Shown here one piece after another: positions 11,801 through 19,517 of a stretch of DNA of 42,625 nucleotides. The notes beneath the pieces are model-generated. The model was given only the letters and a program-made list of their open reading frames with translations, had not been told where the DNA came from and did not search any database. The position numbers and the translations under genes were made by a program. How positions within the stretch are numbered: the first letter of the stretch is position 1; each line of letters starts with the position of its first letter. This DNA is from Ignavibacteriota bacterium (lineage in GTDB: Bacteria > Bacteroidota > Ignavibacteria > UBA10030 > UBA6906): the NCBI GenBank assembly GCA_016218065.1, contig JACRFA010000122.1:1-42625 (forward strand). The letters are read 5' to 3'.

Positions 11801-13505
11801 CGAGCGAATTTCGGGCAACACACCCGTTGTGAAGGTTGTTCCTGTTCGCCTGGCAGTGACAGATACAGGATCAGCCAGCGTCGCGGTGACTGCGCCGAAT
11901 GGCGGCGAGAACTGGACCATCGGTTCGGTCCGGCAAATCACCTGGAATCACGTTCGTGTTGATACCGTGAAGATCGAGTACTCGACCAACAACGGCACGA
12001 ACTGGATTCAGATCACGCCCGGCGTGCCCGCTCGTCCAGACCCGATCGTTCATCCGAAGTCAGCCGCAGGCTTCATCGGCGGCGGCATCAGTGATGATCC
12101 GATGGGCACATACAGCTGGACAGTTCCGGCCCCGGCATCGACAACATGCTTGGTCAGAGTGTCGCAGAAGTCAAACGCTTCGGTCTTTGATGTGAGCAAT
12201 GCAGTCTTCACAATCTCGACCGGAACAACTCCTGCCGATACGAGCTGGGCAATTCAGCCTTCGGGCAGCACGGCAGCGTTCTACACTGTGAAAGCTGTCG
12301 ATCAGAACATCGTGTGGGTTGGCGGAACAGGCGGTACGGTTCTCCGCACAACCAACGGTGGAACAAACTGGACTTCGGTCGGCGGAGGCGCGCTCGGTAC
12401 AGCTGATGTCTATGCCATCGAAGCACGCGATGCGAACAATGCGTGGTGTACAACAACGCCAAGTGCAACGTTCATCTATCGTACGACCAACGGCGGTGCG
12501 TTGTGGACGCAAGTTTACACACTTGCGACGCCGGGCTTCATTGATGGTATCATCATGACAAGTGCAACGAATGGTTATGCAGTCGGCGATCCTGTTCCCA
12601 ATCCGGGAGGCAACTGGACATTACTCAAGACGACAGACGCTGGCGCGACATGGGCAGCCATGACGCCGGCACTGCCGCAAGTGGGAACCGAAGCTGGATG
12701 GAACAACTCCTTCCAGATCATCGGCAACAACATGTGGTTTGGCACCAACCTGAGCAAGGTCTATCGCTCGACGAATCTTGGTGGAGCGTGGACCGGTGTT
12801 GCAACTCCTTCGCTCAATAGCTACTCGGTCTGGTTCAACAATGCCACGACCGGTATTTTGGGCGGAGCATCGGGCGCAGTCAACAAATCCACCAACGGTG
12901 GTGCAACGTGGACTGCAGCCACAGCAGCCGGCACAGGGAACGTCCTTGGTTCAGGCGGCGTGAATGGCTTTGAGTTCTGGGCCACGAGCGGCAACAACGT
13001 TTTCTACACGACGAACCACGGAACATCGTGGACCTCGGCAGCCAAGAACGGTTACACAGGCGCAATTGCTTTGAACGCATTGGCAATGATACCGGGAATT
13101 TCAGGATCGACGTGGGGCTGGGCAGTTGGTGGAGTTGCAGGAACCAACTCGACAATCGTCCGCTATCGCCGCATGCCGACAAGCATTACCGATGGCGCGA
13201 GCGAGATTCCGACTGTCTTTGCGTTGGATCAGAACTATCCGAACCCATTCAACCCGACAACGACGATTCGCTTCGCATTGCCTGAGCAGGCAACGGTCAG
13301 CTTGAAGATCTACAACTTGCTCGGACAACAAGTGACGACGCTGGCCGAAGGTGAAATGGATGCGGCGTTCCATAATGTTGTGTGGAACGGACGCAACGCT
13401 AACGGCGCGCAGGTTGCAACAGGCATGTACTTCTACCGCATGACTGCAACAGGCGCTTCGGGCGAGACGTTCACGAGCTTGAAGAAACTCATTCTCATTA
13501 AGTAA
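5892..13505 (+). CDS. Giant T9SS cargo protein, multi-module with two propeller types
   Basis: A 2537-aa exported protein. The start at 5892 is chosen because AAGGAGG precedes it and a signal peptide (residues 1-24, ending in AIAQ) follows; the frame is open upstream, but a promoter and terminator lie there. Modules in order: Asp-box propeller ~28-490 (paralog of the preceding gene); carboxypeptidase-regulatory-like domain ~496-590; a ~240-aa module starting PDAFGYSWIDSDEPGGP ~736-970; ASH-like domain ~1022-1126; propeller ~1216-1466; BACON-like segment; second ASH-like domain ~1537-1640; second copy of the PDAFGY module ~1704-1950; a PNGGENW Kre9/KNH-like domain ~1995-2110; Ycf48-like propeller with RTTNGG motifs ~2117-2430; type A sorting domain ~2444-2537. 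No catalytic site was recognised. Likely a large surface or secreted binding protein. Confidence 0.9.
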   Translation: MSQRSLLVFSALLALVFSFRAIAQERPEDPQWNVRSSVQMKTAETSAPARLNTDFRPNTTPRVANTPQGVMVVEPNVRPRPNTTYHQSEVNIAAQASNRNIMFGASHNIRSSAINVATFITTNGGQTWYGGDTLADYNTQRGDPAPIIDYSGIFIYGHLNSTANFGSVTGMGMNRSTNKGITWEATIPITNAGGSDADKNAVGTDDSPASPFFGNTYMAWTKFTAGNVPAVILVTRTTDHGASWSTAAQVNTAAATTFSQGTDVAVAPNGDAYICWVEESTTSPYPSRSVGFAKSTNGGVNWTFNNTAYATSGMRSSSYNGWAVRVNDFPRMAVDKTGGGRSGWIYIVEAEQGLAPAGTDADIIFHRSTDGGTTWSAGIRANQDALNNGKKQFFPSVCVDAGGGINVAYYDNRNYASTGDSCEIYMSRSLDGGNTWVDVKVSDHAFKPKNVPGVNSMGDYMGIAAGNGKVWPMWMDDRSGFYDVWTSGILTTESFGWVKGIVTNTSGGGAVSGANIDFVQTIPQVQTITNATGNYLAGARVDTPGTTANLTLRARLFGFRDTTIAVTLTRNDTLTRNFQMTPAAGGTLAIHAYRAPNVGMRAAVTVNFNGTPVINNFTDSLTGNFSAPLPTGTYQVIVNPASPYATRTFNGVVINAGQTTNVDALLRSVVEFNPTAVRDTLPVGGSHVKTLAMTNTTTDTVRFRITDDNALARVKRNRVIVPEPAVQVPAVERPKGAPDTEFGQTPDGRGGPDAFGYSWIDSDEPGGPAVQYYDIRSVGTQITTMTSGSLDDGYATITLPWSFVHYGNTYTSMNVGTNGFVNFGTGSTSLSNGAIPSVAAPNNAIYAFWDDLDLRTRGKLFYYNDVANSRFIVQWDSIPRYNSGGAAAEHDTLEIQIVFKPNGEYLLNYRKIYTEVPGDLATHTIGVENAAGTVGLQVVNNAAYLHSNLTIRVFLPDAPWLSENPTLGAIPPSGTQNVQVTFDATGLTPGTTYNANMFVEATHPDVTTPYTVPASLLTQTATNPLIVLNKTSITFPTVAIGQFRRDTITARNVGGQVLNITSITRTNTDFAVTPSSANVNPNDSVKIIVTYTPTVPAGADTGRVTIVSNSSVNPTAVVTLSANSIGVPVFRARVDSLTKTLQARNVDSTLFYVRNTGTMSGNFNARAVMYPRTEAGDNSEPIIIPMNIEKAAATPRTSSVNDQDRAPSLAHNSPLALGDTLFSAPLYTSANNVNQQGIEYANGFFWTTNRGPNPSVGTNYTLKFTFNPTTKRFTIVDSVLQQSTSEFGYRDLAFDGTYLYGSEGLSLKQINATTGVETGVSINVTGAGTIAVLRALAYDPVGDLFYAADFGSSIIAFNRSGVVTRTIPNPGSPAWAFYGFAWDSWSTGGPYLWGYVQNGTPAISLVKILVSSGAVVQSWQGFTPGPTTDVAGGATIVPGLLPGKLVFVGVNQSTSVTAYDAGPYSGGGGTGPWLAIAPPTGTIAVNDSVQMKATFDARDLEIVNNPGTYRGRVEITATNSALADSLNIPVRFTVTPITGAALLATPDSIGFGNVAIGVTDSSKTFLVKNIGTSTLNVTNITSSNAAFSVNRTSFTLSTNDTTRIRVRFTAPTPAGLRTANLTFVSNDAGARPVKVTGTSIGQANIVVSPDSFSFALNRSADTTRATLKIKNTGTDTLRFNINEVLNANDNLDPQPIVVHEHYDLPKGAIDTHTPYSSPDGQGGPDAFGYRWIDSDEPGGPVYNWVDITSTGTPLDSGSAWVATGTFTPYDEGYYPVRLPFTFNYYGVAKDSIFIGTNGYVSFQRPSANAFSNTQFPTAGGPLDNVLGPWWDDLEVSQTAKIYYGTNSGDFVILFKDIRIYTSAHSGPADYTFQVILSPSGVIKFQYQAMGISSGTLISSSIGQENATGTVGLSVAFNAAYMHNNLAIILSSDLVPWLSVDRTSGTIRPGDSTNVQLRIVPNIAQGVYIGRERISGNTPVVKVVPVRLAVTDTGSASVAVTAPNGGENWTIGSVRQITWNHVRVDTVKIEYSTNNGTNWIQITPGVPARPDPIVHPKSAAGFIGGGISDDPMGTYSWTVPAPASTTCLVRVSQKSNASVFDVSNAVFTISTGTTPADTSWAIQPSGSTAAFYTVKAVDQNIVWVGGTGGTVLRTTNGGTNWTSVGGGALGTADVYAIEARDANNAWCTTTPSATFIYRTTNGGALWTQVYTLATPGFIDGIIMTSATNGYAVGDPVPNPGGNWTLLKTTDAGATWAAMTPALPQVGTEAGWNNSFQIIGNNMWFGTNLSKVYRSTNLGGAWTGVATPSLNSYSVWFNNATTGILGGASGAVNKSTNGGATWTAATAAGTGNVLGSGGVNGFEFWATSGNNVFYTTNHGTSWTSAAKNGYTGAIALNALAMIPGISGSTWGWAVGGVAGTNSTIVRYRRMPTSITDGASEIPTVFALDQNYPNPFNPTTTIRFALPEQATVSLKIYNLLGQQVTTLAEGEMDAAFHNVVWNGRNANGAQVATGMYFYRMTATGASGETFTSLKKLILIK

Positions 13506-13525
13506 CAAAATGATCGCGAATGAGT

Positions 13526-13598
13526 CCCGCCGTGGTTTGGCGGGGCATATCCTCATCAAGTAGCGTGACCCGTCACGACTGAAAGACAGTTCTCAGTC
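13526..13598. repeat. Three adjacent hairpins downstream of the giant gene
   Basis: CCCGCC-gtggttt-GGCGGG (13526-13544), CGTGAC-CC-GTCACG (13564-13577) and GACTGA-N10-TCAGTC (13577-13598, sharing one base with the second) come before the terminator. None has its own T-run. They may protect the transcript 3' end or be decayed palindromic elements. Confidence 0.4.
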
Positions 13599-13601
13599 GC
13601 C

Positions 13602-13640
13602 ACCGCCTCCCGGTTTTCAATCGGGAGGCGGTTTTGTTTA
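13602..13640 (+). terminator. Intrinsic terminator of the giant cargo gene
   Basis: A perfect 11-bp stem (13602-13612 with 13622-13632), a 9-nt loop and the tail TTTGTTTA, about 100 nt after the stop codon. Confidence 0.85.
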
Positions 13641-13690
13641 TGTGAATCCTGGAATTCTCAAAAAAACTCCACAATAAGTCATTCGCGCTC

Positions 13691-13719
13691 TTGACTCTCT
13701 CCCACACCTTTGTTATCAT
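13691..13719 (+). promoter_or_regulatory. Promoter of the beta-helix cargo gene
   Basis: TTGACT (13691-13696), a 17-nt spacer and TATCAT (13714-13719). Predicted start near 13726, giving a leader of about 180 nt to the ATG at 13905. Confidence 0.6.
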
Positions 13720-13725
13720 CTTTCC

Positions 13726-13904
13726 AGTTCGGTGCAGAGATTTTCAGCCGACGCCTCTCATACAAACTCACGCTATTTCTCAATTCAAGAACCGCGGGAA
13801 GTATCTGTTTATGCGATGTCCTAAGTCATTCGGTCTCGAACAAAGCAGATAGAAGCGACGATCACCTAATCCACATTTCACTACAAAGCAATAGAGGAGG
13901 CATC
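13726..13904 (+). other. 5' leader of the beta-helix cargo gene
   Basis: About 180 nt with no recognised structure or gene. It ends in a G-poor stretch before the GAGGAGG Shine-Dalgarno (13894-13900). The frame happens to be open here, but the promoter and the signal peptide at 13905 argue against coding. Confidence 0.4.
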
Positions 13905-16900
13905 ATGCTACATCCAACTACTGTTTGGCGGAGAACTGTCTTTGCCGTAGCGGTACTGTTGAGTCTGGGTCTTCTGACCACACGCGACGGGCGCGCTCAG
14001 ACAAAACAGGAAATTCTCGCGAGGGAGAAGGCCGAGGCGAAGCCGCTGACCGCGGCAGAGAAGCGCGAGCGCGCGCTGGAGCAATCGGCAATTCACAAGC
14101 AGATCTATCGTACAACGGGAAACACCGTGACCTTCACGCGCAGACCGGGCACACCGATCCGCGACAACACCATCAGCTACGACACGCTCGTTACGCCGGC
14201 GCTGAGCAACTTGAACTATGTCTCCGTTCGCATCGACACGCTGTATCACACGTATGTCGGCGACATTAACATCCGGATCTGGGGACCCAACGGCGCAGCA
14301 GCCGCGCTTACGCTTCGGCGCGGAAGCTCGGGTGATCACTTCATTGGAACGGCATTCACAGATTTTGCCTATTTGCCCATCAGCTCAGTTGTTGCGGCGG
14401 ATAGCCCGTTCACAAATTTCTACCGACCCGACAGCACGCTCGCCCGATTCCAGGGCGCATCAATGCCCGCGGGAAATTGGATTCTCGTGTTGAGCGACTC
14501 GGCTGGCGGTGATACGGGGCGCGTTGTTCAATGGTCGCTCGTCGTCGAGTCGAACGAAATCGTTCCGCCGCGGATCGTTCACACACGATTGGCGGATTCA
14601 CTGTTGATCACCGATCGCGTCGTGCAAGCTACAATTACCGACACGTCCGGAGTGGCCAGCGGCGTCAATGGGCCAAAACTTTGGTGGCGACTCAGCACAA
14701 GCCCGACGTACACGTCCGCTAATCCGGATTCTACTTCAGGCGCCACTTACTATTTCAAGATTCCGGGTCAGGCTGCGGGATCGGTCGTTCAGTACTACAT
14801 CTCGGCGCAAGACCTTTCACCGACAAACAACTCCGGCACGTTACCATTCGGAGGCACCGCATTAATTGCTCCACCTCGTCCCTTCTCTTACAAAGTCGGC
14901 AATACACTCGCCGCGGGAACTTACACCGTTGGTGTTGGAGGATTTTTCCCCACACTTGATTCGGCATTTGCGCGGTTGGCCGTCGGTATCAAAGGTAACA
15001 TCACACTCAATCTCATCGACACAGTTTACTCAGCGCCTGATCGTCCGCGAGTTGGCGGTGCGCGGTTCGTTCCGGATGTGATGCTGGAAAATGGAGTCCA
15101 GGCAAAACAACGCTTCGACAATCCCGACACAGTTGGCCAGATGACGCTTCAGGGACCGATTTTCGGTTCCGGACCAGCGGCGAGAATTACGATTCGCCCG
15201 CTTGCAGCGCGCAAAGTCCGGCTGATTGGCCGCGGCGCGGCGGTCATCCGCTTGCTCGACGCAAGCTACGTGACAATCGACGGGCAGTCCATCAGCCCCA
15301 CGGGAACGCTCTCGCTCACGATCAGCGACACGGCAACGAACTCAGCCGGCATTCTGCTTGAAGGCAATTGCGACTTCAACATCATTTCGCGCGTGTTCAT
15401 CAATATGCCACAGAGCAAGGGCACTGCCGGTATCTACCTCGCCTCGTCGGCGACGGGCGCACCCGATGATAACCGCATCGGCGGCACTGGTACAACCACC
15501 GGCAACGTTATTACGTCCGCGACGGATGGCATTCTCATCATTGGAAATGCGACGCAGTTCCCGATGAGAAACAATGTTGCGTACAATGCAATTGGTTCTG
15601 CTACCGATTCGCTTGGCGAGCTTGGCATCTACAATCAACAGGCGCTCGAAACGCAGATCAACAACAATGTCATCCAGAATGTCCGCGCAGTCGGCACGTT
15701 CAACGTGGCGGGCATTTGGGTTGCGACGAAGCACCTCAACACGAAAATCTGGAACAACGTGATCAAGAACGTAAAGGTACCCGCAACTTCGACCGCGGCT
15801 GCATTCGCGGCGGGTATGTACCTTTTCGGAACCTCTACCGACATCACGAGCGGCAACTACTGGAATAACGCTATCTACGATCTTGAGAATCTTTCATCGA
15901 GCGCGACCGCAACGGTTCGCGGTCTTTATGCCTCGACGGGACAGCAAGACACGATTGCGTACAATACCGTGTGGATTGCCGGAACTGCGACAACTGCGAA
16001 GCAATCGGCTGCGCTCTGGAGCCAAACACATGTCGGACAGGTCTGGCGCAACAATATTGGTATCAACAACCGTGTCGAGACCGGAACCGGATTTGCGGTT
16101 GCGTTCTACAAAGGTTCTACCGCTTCAACAATAACCTCGAACAACAACGACCTCTACGTGCCAACGCAAGCATTGAGTTACATCGGACGCGTTGGTACGA
16201 CAAACTATACGACACTCGCCGACTGGCGAACGCAGACGTATGACCTGGCAAGCGTGAGCTGGAATCAGGCGTTCCGCGCCGGCACCGATCTGCGCATCGA
16301 CACACTGGTCGCAACGCCGGTCAACAATATCGGCGTGATGCTTTCAGGCTTCGAGCGCGACATCGACAACCAGCTGCGCAGCACCACCACGCCGGATCCT
16401 GGCGTCGATGAATTCAATGCACCAGCGTTCAATGTTCATGACATCGGCGTCACATCGCTTGTTCGCACTGCAGCCAATGATGCACCGCTGGTTCGCAGTG
16501 AAGACATCGATGTACCAGACATTTCCGATGTCATTGAGCTGACATCAGGAGAGAACATCACGTTCGTCGCGATGGCAGATACTGCGCGGTTCCGGGCGAT
16601 TGCTCTGAACTACGGTTCATTCCCCGAGACCACGTATCAGGTGCGCTTCACGGTTGATGGGAATACCATCTCTACGCTCAACAACACGCGTATTCTCGCG
16701 GCAGGCGGACGAGACACGTTCAACCTCGTGTGGAACGCCGGAACTCCGGGCGCGCATGTTGCCCGTGCATTCACCATTCTTGCGACCGAAGCAAATCGGG
16801 CGAACGATACATCATCGGTGAACTTCACGATCAGCGGCGGACAGCCGTTACCGGGCGACACGCTGTATTCGTTCGTCATCCCCAATCAACTTCTGCTTGG

Positions 16901-18869
16901 CGTCGCGAAAATTCCGACCAACAAGCTCGTCTTCACCAGCGGCGGACAGAGCAACACGCTGACCACGGACAACAAGTGGATTCTCACGAGCATGAACGGA
17001 ACAATCCTCGATACCACCAAACTTCAAATCGGCAACACGGCGGGTCAAGGATTTGGATTCCGTGATCTTGCATGGGATGGTCGCTGGCTGCTCACGTCAG
17101 ACAACGCGGCTCTTCGCCGAGTTGACACCACAACATACACCGAAGGCCGACCTCAGATCACCGGACCCGGCACGCTGCAACGCGGCGTTGCGTGGGAAAT
17201 GTCAAACCGGATCTGGAAGTCGAACTTCACGAGCGATCCTGTCGTCAAGTTCGATACTACCGGCGCGACGGTCAAGTCGCTTGGCGTTCCAACAGTTGCG
17301 CCGTATGGAATTGCCTTCGACAAGTGGACGTCGGCGAATCGCGGCTACCTCTGGTACGCTCAGCCTTCGACCACGGGTCTGTATAGACTGTCGAAGGTTG
17401 ATACTGCCACAGGCGCGATCCTTACGACCTACGATTACTCCACCATGTTCACGACCGGTGGTTCAAGCGGCGGTCTCGACATCACCAACAGCCATCCGAA
17501 TTATCCGGGACGCGTTGTTGCATTCATGGTAATTCAGCTTGGTGTTCCGGCGGGAGGTATTGTTGTTGCAATCGACCTCGGGCCCGACTCGTCGGTCGCA
17601 CAACCAACTCCAGGCTGGACTGCCCGCACCTCAGGCACAACTGTTCTTCTGCAGTCGGTTAAGCAAGTAAACCAGAATGTCATCTGGGCTGCAGGAAACG
17701 GCGCGACCGTCCGCAAGAGTGTTAATGGCGGCGCAACCTGGACCGATGGCAACTCCACTCCGGGCGTCATCACGGGCGATATCTACAACATCGAAGCACG
17801 CGACGCAAACACTGCGTGGTGTACCACGAGTCCTGCCGGCACTCGGTTGTATCGCACAACCAACGGCGGCACGACCTGGGTGCAGGTGTTTACCGATGCC
17901 ACCGCCGCGGCATTCCTTAACGCAATCAGGATGTACGATGCGAACAATGGTATTGCCACAGGCGATCCGGTTGGCGGCAAGTTCATGATTCTGAAGACGA
18001 CCGATGGCGGAGCGACGTGGGCGCGTATTGCCACTGAGCCAACACCAAACCCGGCAACGGAAACAGGCTTGAACAACTCGCTGTCAACCGTTGGCACAAC
18101 GCACATTTGGTTCGGCAGCAGCACGGGACCCGTGTGGCGTTCAAGCGACGCCGGCGCAACATGGAATCGCTTTGCAACAACATTCACCGGCAACAACCTT
18201 GAAGTCCACTTCAACAACACGTTGAATGGCGTCACGGGAAGCAATGCCGGTGTGGCAAATCGAACGACCGATGGCGGCTTGACATGGACCGCGGTGACTG
18301 TTCCCGGCACGGGAAATCTGAACGGCATTTCTGGTGCAGGCTATGAATTCTTCGCAAACCGGGGTGTCACCGTAGTGCGAAGTACGGATCGCGGCGCCAC
18401 GTGGGCGGTCTCGTACACAGGAACTGTCGGCACACTGTCGCATCTGGATTTCTTCGCGACTAGCCCGACCATTGGCGGCAACTTCTACGGCACGGCGGTA
18501 AGCCAGACTGGCGGCATCGCCACGGCTTACTTCCCGCTTGTCACCGGAGTGGACGACAAGGCTAACGAGTTGCCAACATCGTTTGATCTCGCGCAGAACT
18601 ATCCGAACCCGTTCAACCCAACGACGACAATTCGGTATGCGTTGCCGGAAGCTGCGCGTGTGAATCTGAGCATCTACAATGTGCTCGGTCAGCGTGTCGC
18701 CGAACTCACGAATGAAATCCAGAACGCAGGCTTCTACAATGTGATCTGGAACGGACGTAATGAAGCCGGTGCGCAAGTTGCAACGGGCGTGTACTTCTAT
18801 CGCATCGAAGCAACACCCAACGGCGGTTCACCGTTCGTGAGCTTGAAGAAGGCGTTGCTGTTGAAGTAA
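13905..18869 (+). CDS. T9SS cargo protein with P-domain, beta-helix and Ycf48-like propeller
   Basis: A 1654-aa exported protein. The ATG at 13905 has GAGGAGG 4 nt upstream and a signal peptide of about 31 residues. Modules: a proprotein-convertase P-domain-like jelly roll ~75-218 (VGDINIRIWGPNG, MPAGNWILVLSD); a region opening like parallel beta-helix proteins, with many N-N-V-I turns (INNNVIQNV, IWNNVIKNV), ~338-838; a CARDB-like domain ~842-980; a propeller starting GDTLYSF ~984-1228; a Ycf48-like propeller with RTTNGG and SDAGATW motifs ~1234-1545; a type A sorting domain ~1561-1654. A P-domain usually accompanies a protease, but no catalytic domain is present. The CARDB-plus-propeller part is nearly the same as in the gene at 24178, whereas the Ycf48 part and sorting domain match the gene at 19518. 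Confidence 0.9.
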   Translation: MLHPTTVWRRTVFAVAVLLSLGLLTTRDGRAQTKQEILAREKAEAKPLTAAEKRERALEQSAIHKQIYRTTGNTVTFTRRPGTPIRDNTISYDTLVTPALSNLNYVSVRIDTLYHTYVGDINIRIWGPNGAAAALTLRRGSSGDHFIGTAFTDFAYLPISSVVAADSPFTNFYRPDSTLARFQGASMPAGNWILVLSDSAGGDTGRVVQWSLVVESNEIVPPRIVHTRLADSLLITDRVVQATITDTSGVASGVNGPKLWWRLSTSPTYTSANPDSTSGATYYFKIPGQAAGSVVQYYISAQDLSPTNNSGTLPFGGTALIAPPRPFSYKVGNTLAAGTYTVGVGGFFPTLDSAFARLAVGIKGNITLNLIDTVYSAPDRPRVGGARFVPDVMLENGVQAKQRFDNPDTVGQMTLQGPIFGSGPAARITIRPLAARKVRLIGRGAAVIRLLDASYVTIDGQSISPTGTLSLTISDTATNSAGILLEGNCDFNIISRVFINMPQSKGTAGIYLASSATGAPDDNRIGGTGTTTGNVITSATDGILIIGNATQFPMRNNVAYNAIGSATDSLGELGIYNQQALETQINNNVIQNVRAVGTFNVAGIWVATKHLNTKIWNNVIKNVKVPATSTAAAFAAGMYLFGTSTDITSGNYWNNAIYDLENLSSSATATVRGLYASTGQQDTIAYNTVWIAGTATTAKQSAALWSQTHVGQVWRNNIGINNRVETGTGFAVAFYKGSTASTITSNNNDLYVPTQALSYIGRVGTTNYTTLADWRTQTYDLASVSWNQAFRAGTDLRIDTLVATPVNNIGVMLSGFERDIDNQLRSTTTPDPGVDEFNAPAFNVHDIGVTSLVRTAANDAPLVRSEDIDVPDISDVIELTSGENITFVAMADTARFRAIALNYGSFPETTYQVRFTVDGNTISTLNNTRILAAGGRDTFNLVWNAGTPGAHVARAFTILATEANRANDTSSVNFTISGGQPLPGDTLYSFVIPNQLLLGVAKIPTNKLVFTSGGQSNTLTTDNKWILTSMNGTILDTTKLQIGNTAGQGFGFRDLAWDGRWLLTSDNAALRRVDTTTYTEGRPQITGPGTLQRGVAWEMSNRIWKSNFTSDPVVKFDTTGATVKSLGVPTVAPYGIAFDKWTSANRGYLWYAQPSTTGLYRLSKVDTATGAILTTYDYSTMFTTGGSSGGLDITNSHPNYPGRVVAFMVIQLGVPAGGIVVAIDLGPDSSVAQPTPGWTARTSGTTVLLQSVKQVNQNVIWAAGNGATVRKSVNGGATWTDGNSTPGVITGDIYNIEARDANTAWCTTSPAGTRLYRTTNGGTTWVQVFTDATAAAFLNAIRMYDANNGIATGDPVGGKFMILKTTDGGATWARIATEPTPNPATETGLNNSLSTVGTTHIWFGSSTGPVWRSSDAGATWNRFATTFTGNNLEVHFNNTLNGVTGSNAGVANRTTDGGLTWTAVTVPGTGNLNGISGAGYEFFANRGVTVVRSTDRGATWAVSYTGTVGTLSHLDFFATSPTIGGNFYGTAVSQTGGIATAYFPLVTGVDDKANELPTSFDLAQNYPNPFNPTTTIRYALPEAARVNLSIYNVLGQRVAELTNEIQNAGFYNVIWNGRNEAGAQVATGVYFYRIEATPNGGSPFVSLKKALLLK

Positions 18870-18910
18870 GGCCCTTATGAGGATTGTTGGAGGGTTGGAG
18901 TAATGTCTGT

Positions 18911-18949
18911 CCGCCTGCATCCCGACGGTTTGTGTCGGGACGCAGGCGG
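18911..18949. repeat. Hairpin element with GGTTTGT loop, copy 1
   Basis: CCGCCTGC-a-TCCCGAC, the loop GGTTTGT, then GTCGGGA-c-GCAGGCGG: a 15-bp stem with a single A/C mismatch. It lies between the stop codon and the terminator. A related element with the same loop occupies the same place after the next gene. Confidence 0.7.
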
Positions 18950-18964
18950 GAGTTTTGGAAGATG

Positions 18965-19000
18965 AATGGGCGAGTCGATTTGGCTCGCCCATTTTGTTTT
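18965..19000 (+). terminator. Intrinsic terminator of the beta-helix cargo gene
   Basis: A 10-bp stem AATGGGCGAG (18965-18974) with CTCGCCCATT (18984-18993), a 9-nt loop and the tail TTGTTTT. The stem sequence recurs in the terminator at 23594. Confidence 0.85.
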
Positions 19001-19126
19001 GTAGATATTTGTTTTGATGGATTGGAGCCCTGCGAGGATTTGCTTGCTAGGCGAATCCATTGCGACTGGGAAACACGATGCGGACGACCTTCGCACCGAG
19101 GCGCTGCATTCTTTTCAAAAATTTTC

Positions 19127-19155
19127 TTGACTTTGGTCGCTTCCTTTGATACGTT
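19127..19155 (+). promoter_or_regulatory. Promoter of the double Ycf48-like cargo gene
   Basis: TTGACT (19127-19132), a 17-nt spacer and TACGTT (19150-19155). The -10 is weak, but the -35 and spacing match the other array promoters. Predicted start near 19162. Confidence 0.45.
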
Positions 19156-19161
19156 CATTCG

Positions 19162-19517
19162 TAGAAGAGATCCTTTCTTCGAGCACCACACGTTCCTTTC
19201 CGATCTTTCAGATACAACCGAGTCCCGCCGCACTGCGTGGGCATGAACGCGCTTCCATGCGCTAAACGCCCCAAAGCGTGTCGGCTTTTCCGGTCTTCAC
19301 ATCCGCGATGGGACGGCAAAGAATATTGACGCAAGCACAATGCGAAGTCATCTTATCAAACCTCGATCTGACCGACAATCGACTATCCCCATCAATACAA
19401 ATCCATAATCAACTCACATGAGTAAGGAGATGCTTATGAAATAACACCACACGTGCACGAATGGGTCTGATGAGTGCGGAGAACACTAATTGACAAACTC
19501 TTTCATAAGGAGGATTT
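19162..19517 (+). other. Long 5' leader containing a minimal ORF
   Basis: The longest leader of the array, about 355 nt. Most of it has no recognised feature. Near its end is a complete translation start followed almost at once by a stop codon (19418-19444). The real start of the next gene lies about 80 nt further on. Confidence 0.45.
19418..19444 (+). other. Minimal upstream ORF or relic translation start
   Basis: AAGGAG (19424-19429) is spaced 6 nt from ATG AAA TAA (19436-19444). Two further in-frame ATGs (19418, 19430) give at most eight codons. The initiation region resembles the true start of the gene at 19518 (TAAGGAGGATTTATGAA). It may be a duplicated initiation region, the remnant of a deleted gene or a regulatory leader peptide. 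Confidence 0.4.

Noticed and set aside
18884-19246. A 120-codon open frame in the gap after the beta-helix gene
   Set aside because: It runs through the GGTTTGT hairpin, a terminator and a promoter; no family resemblance.
19162-19517. A riboswitch in the long leader
   Set aside because: I found no conserved class-specific core motif or strong alternative terminator stem before the start codon.
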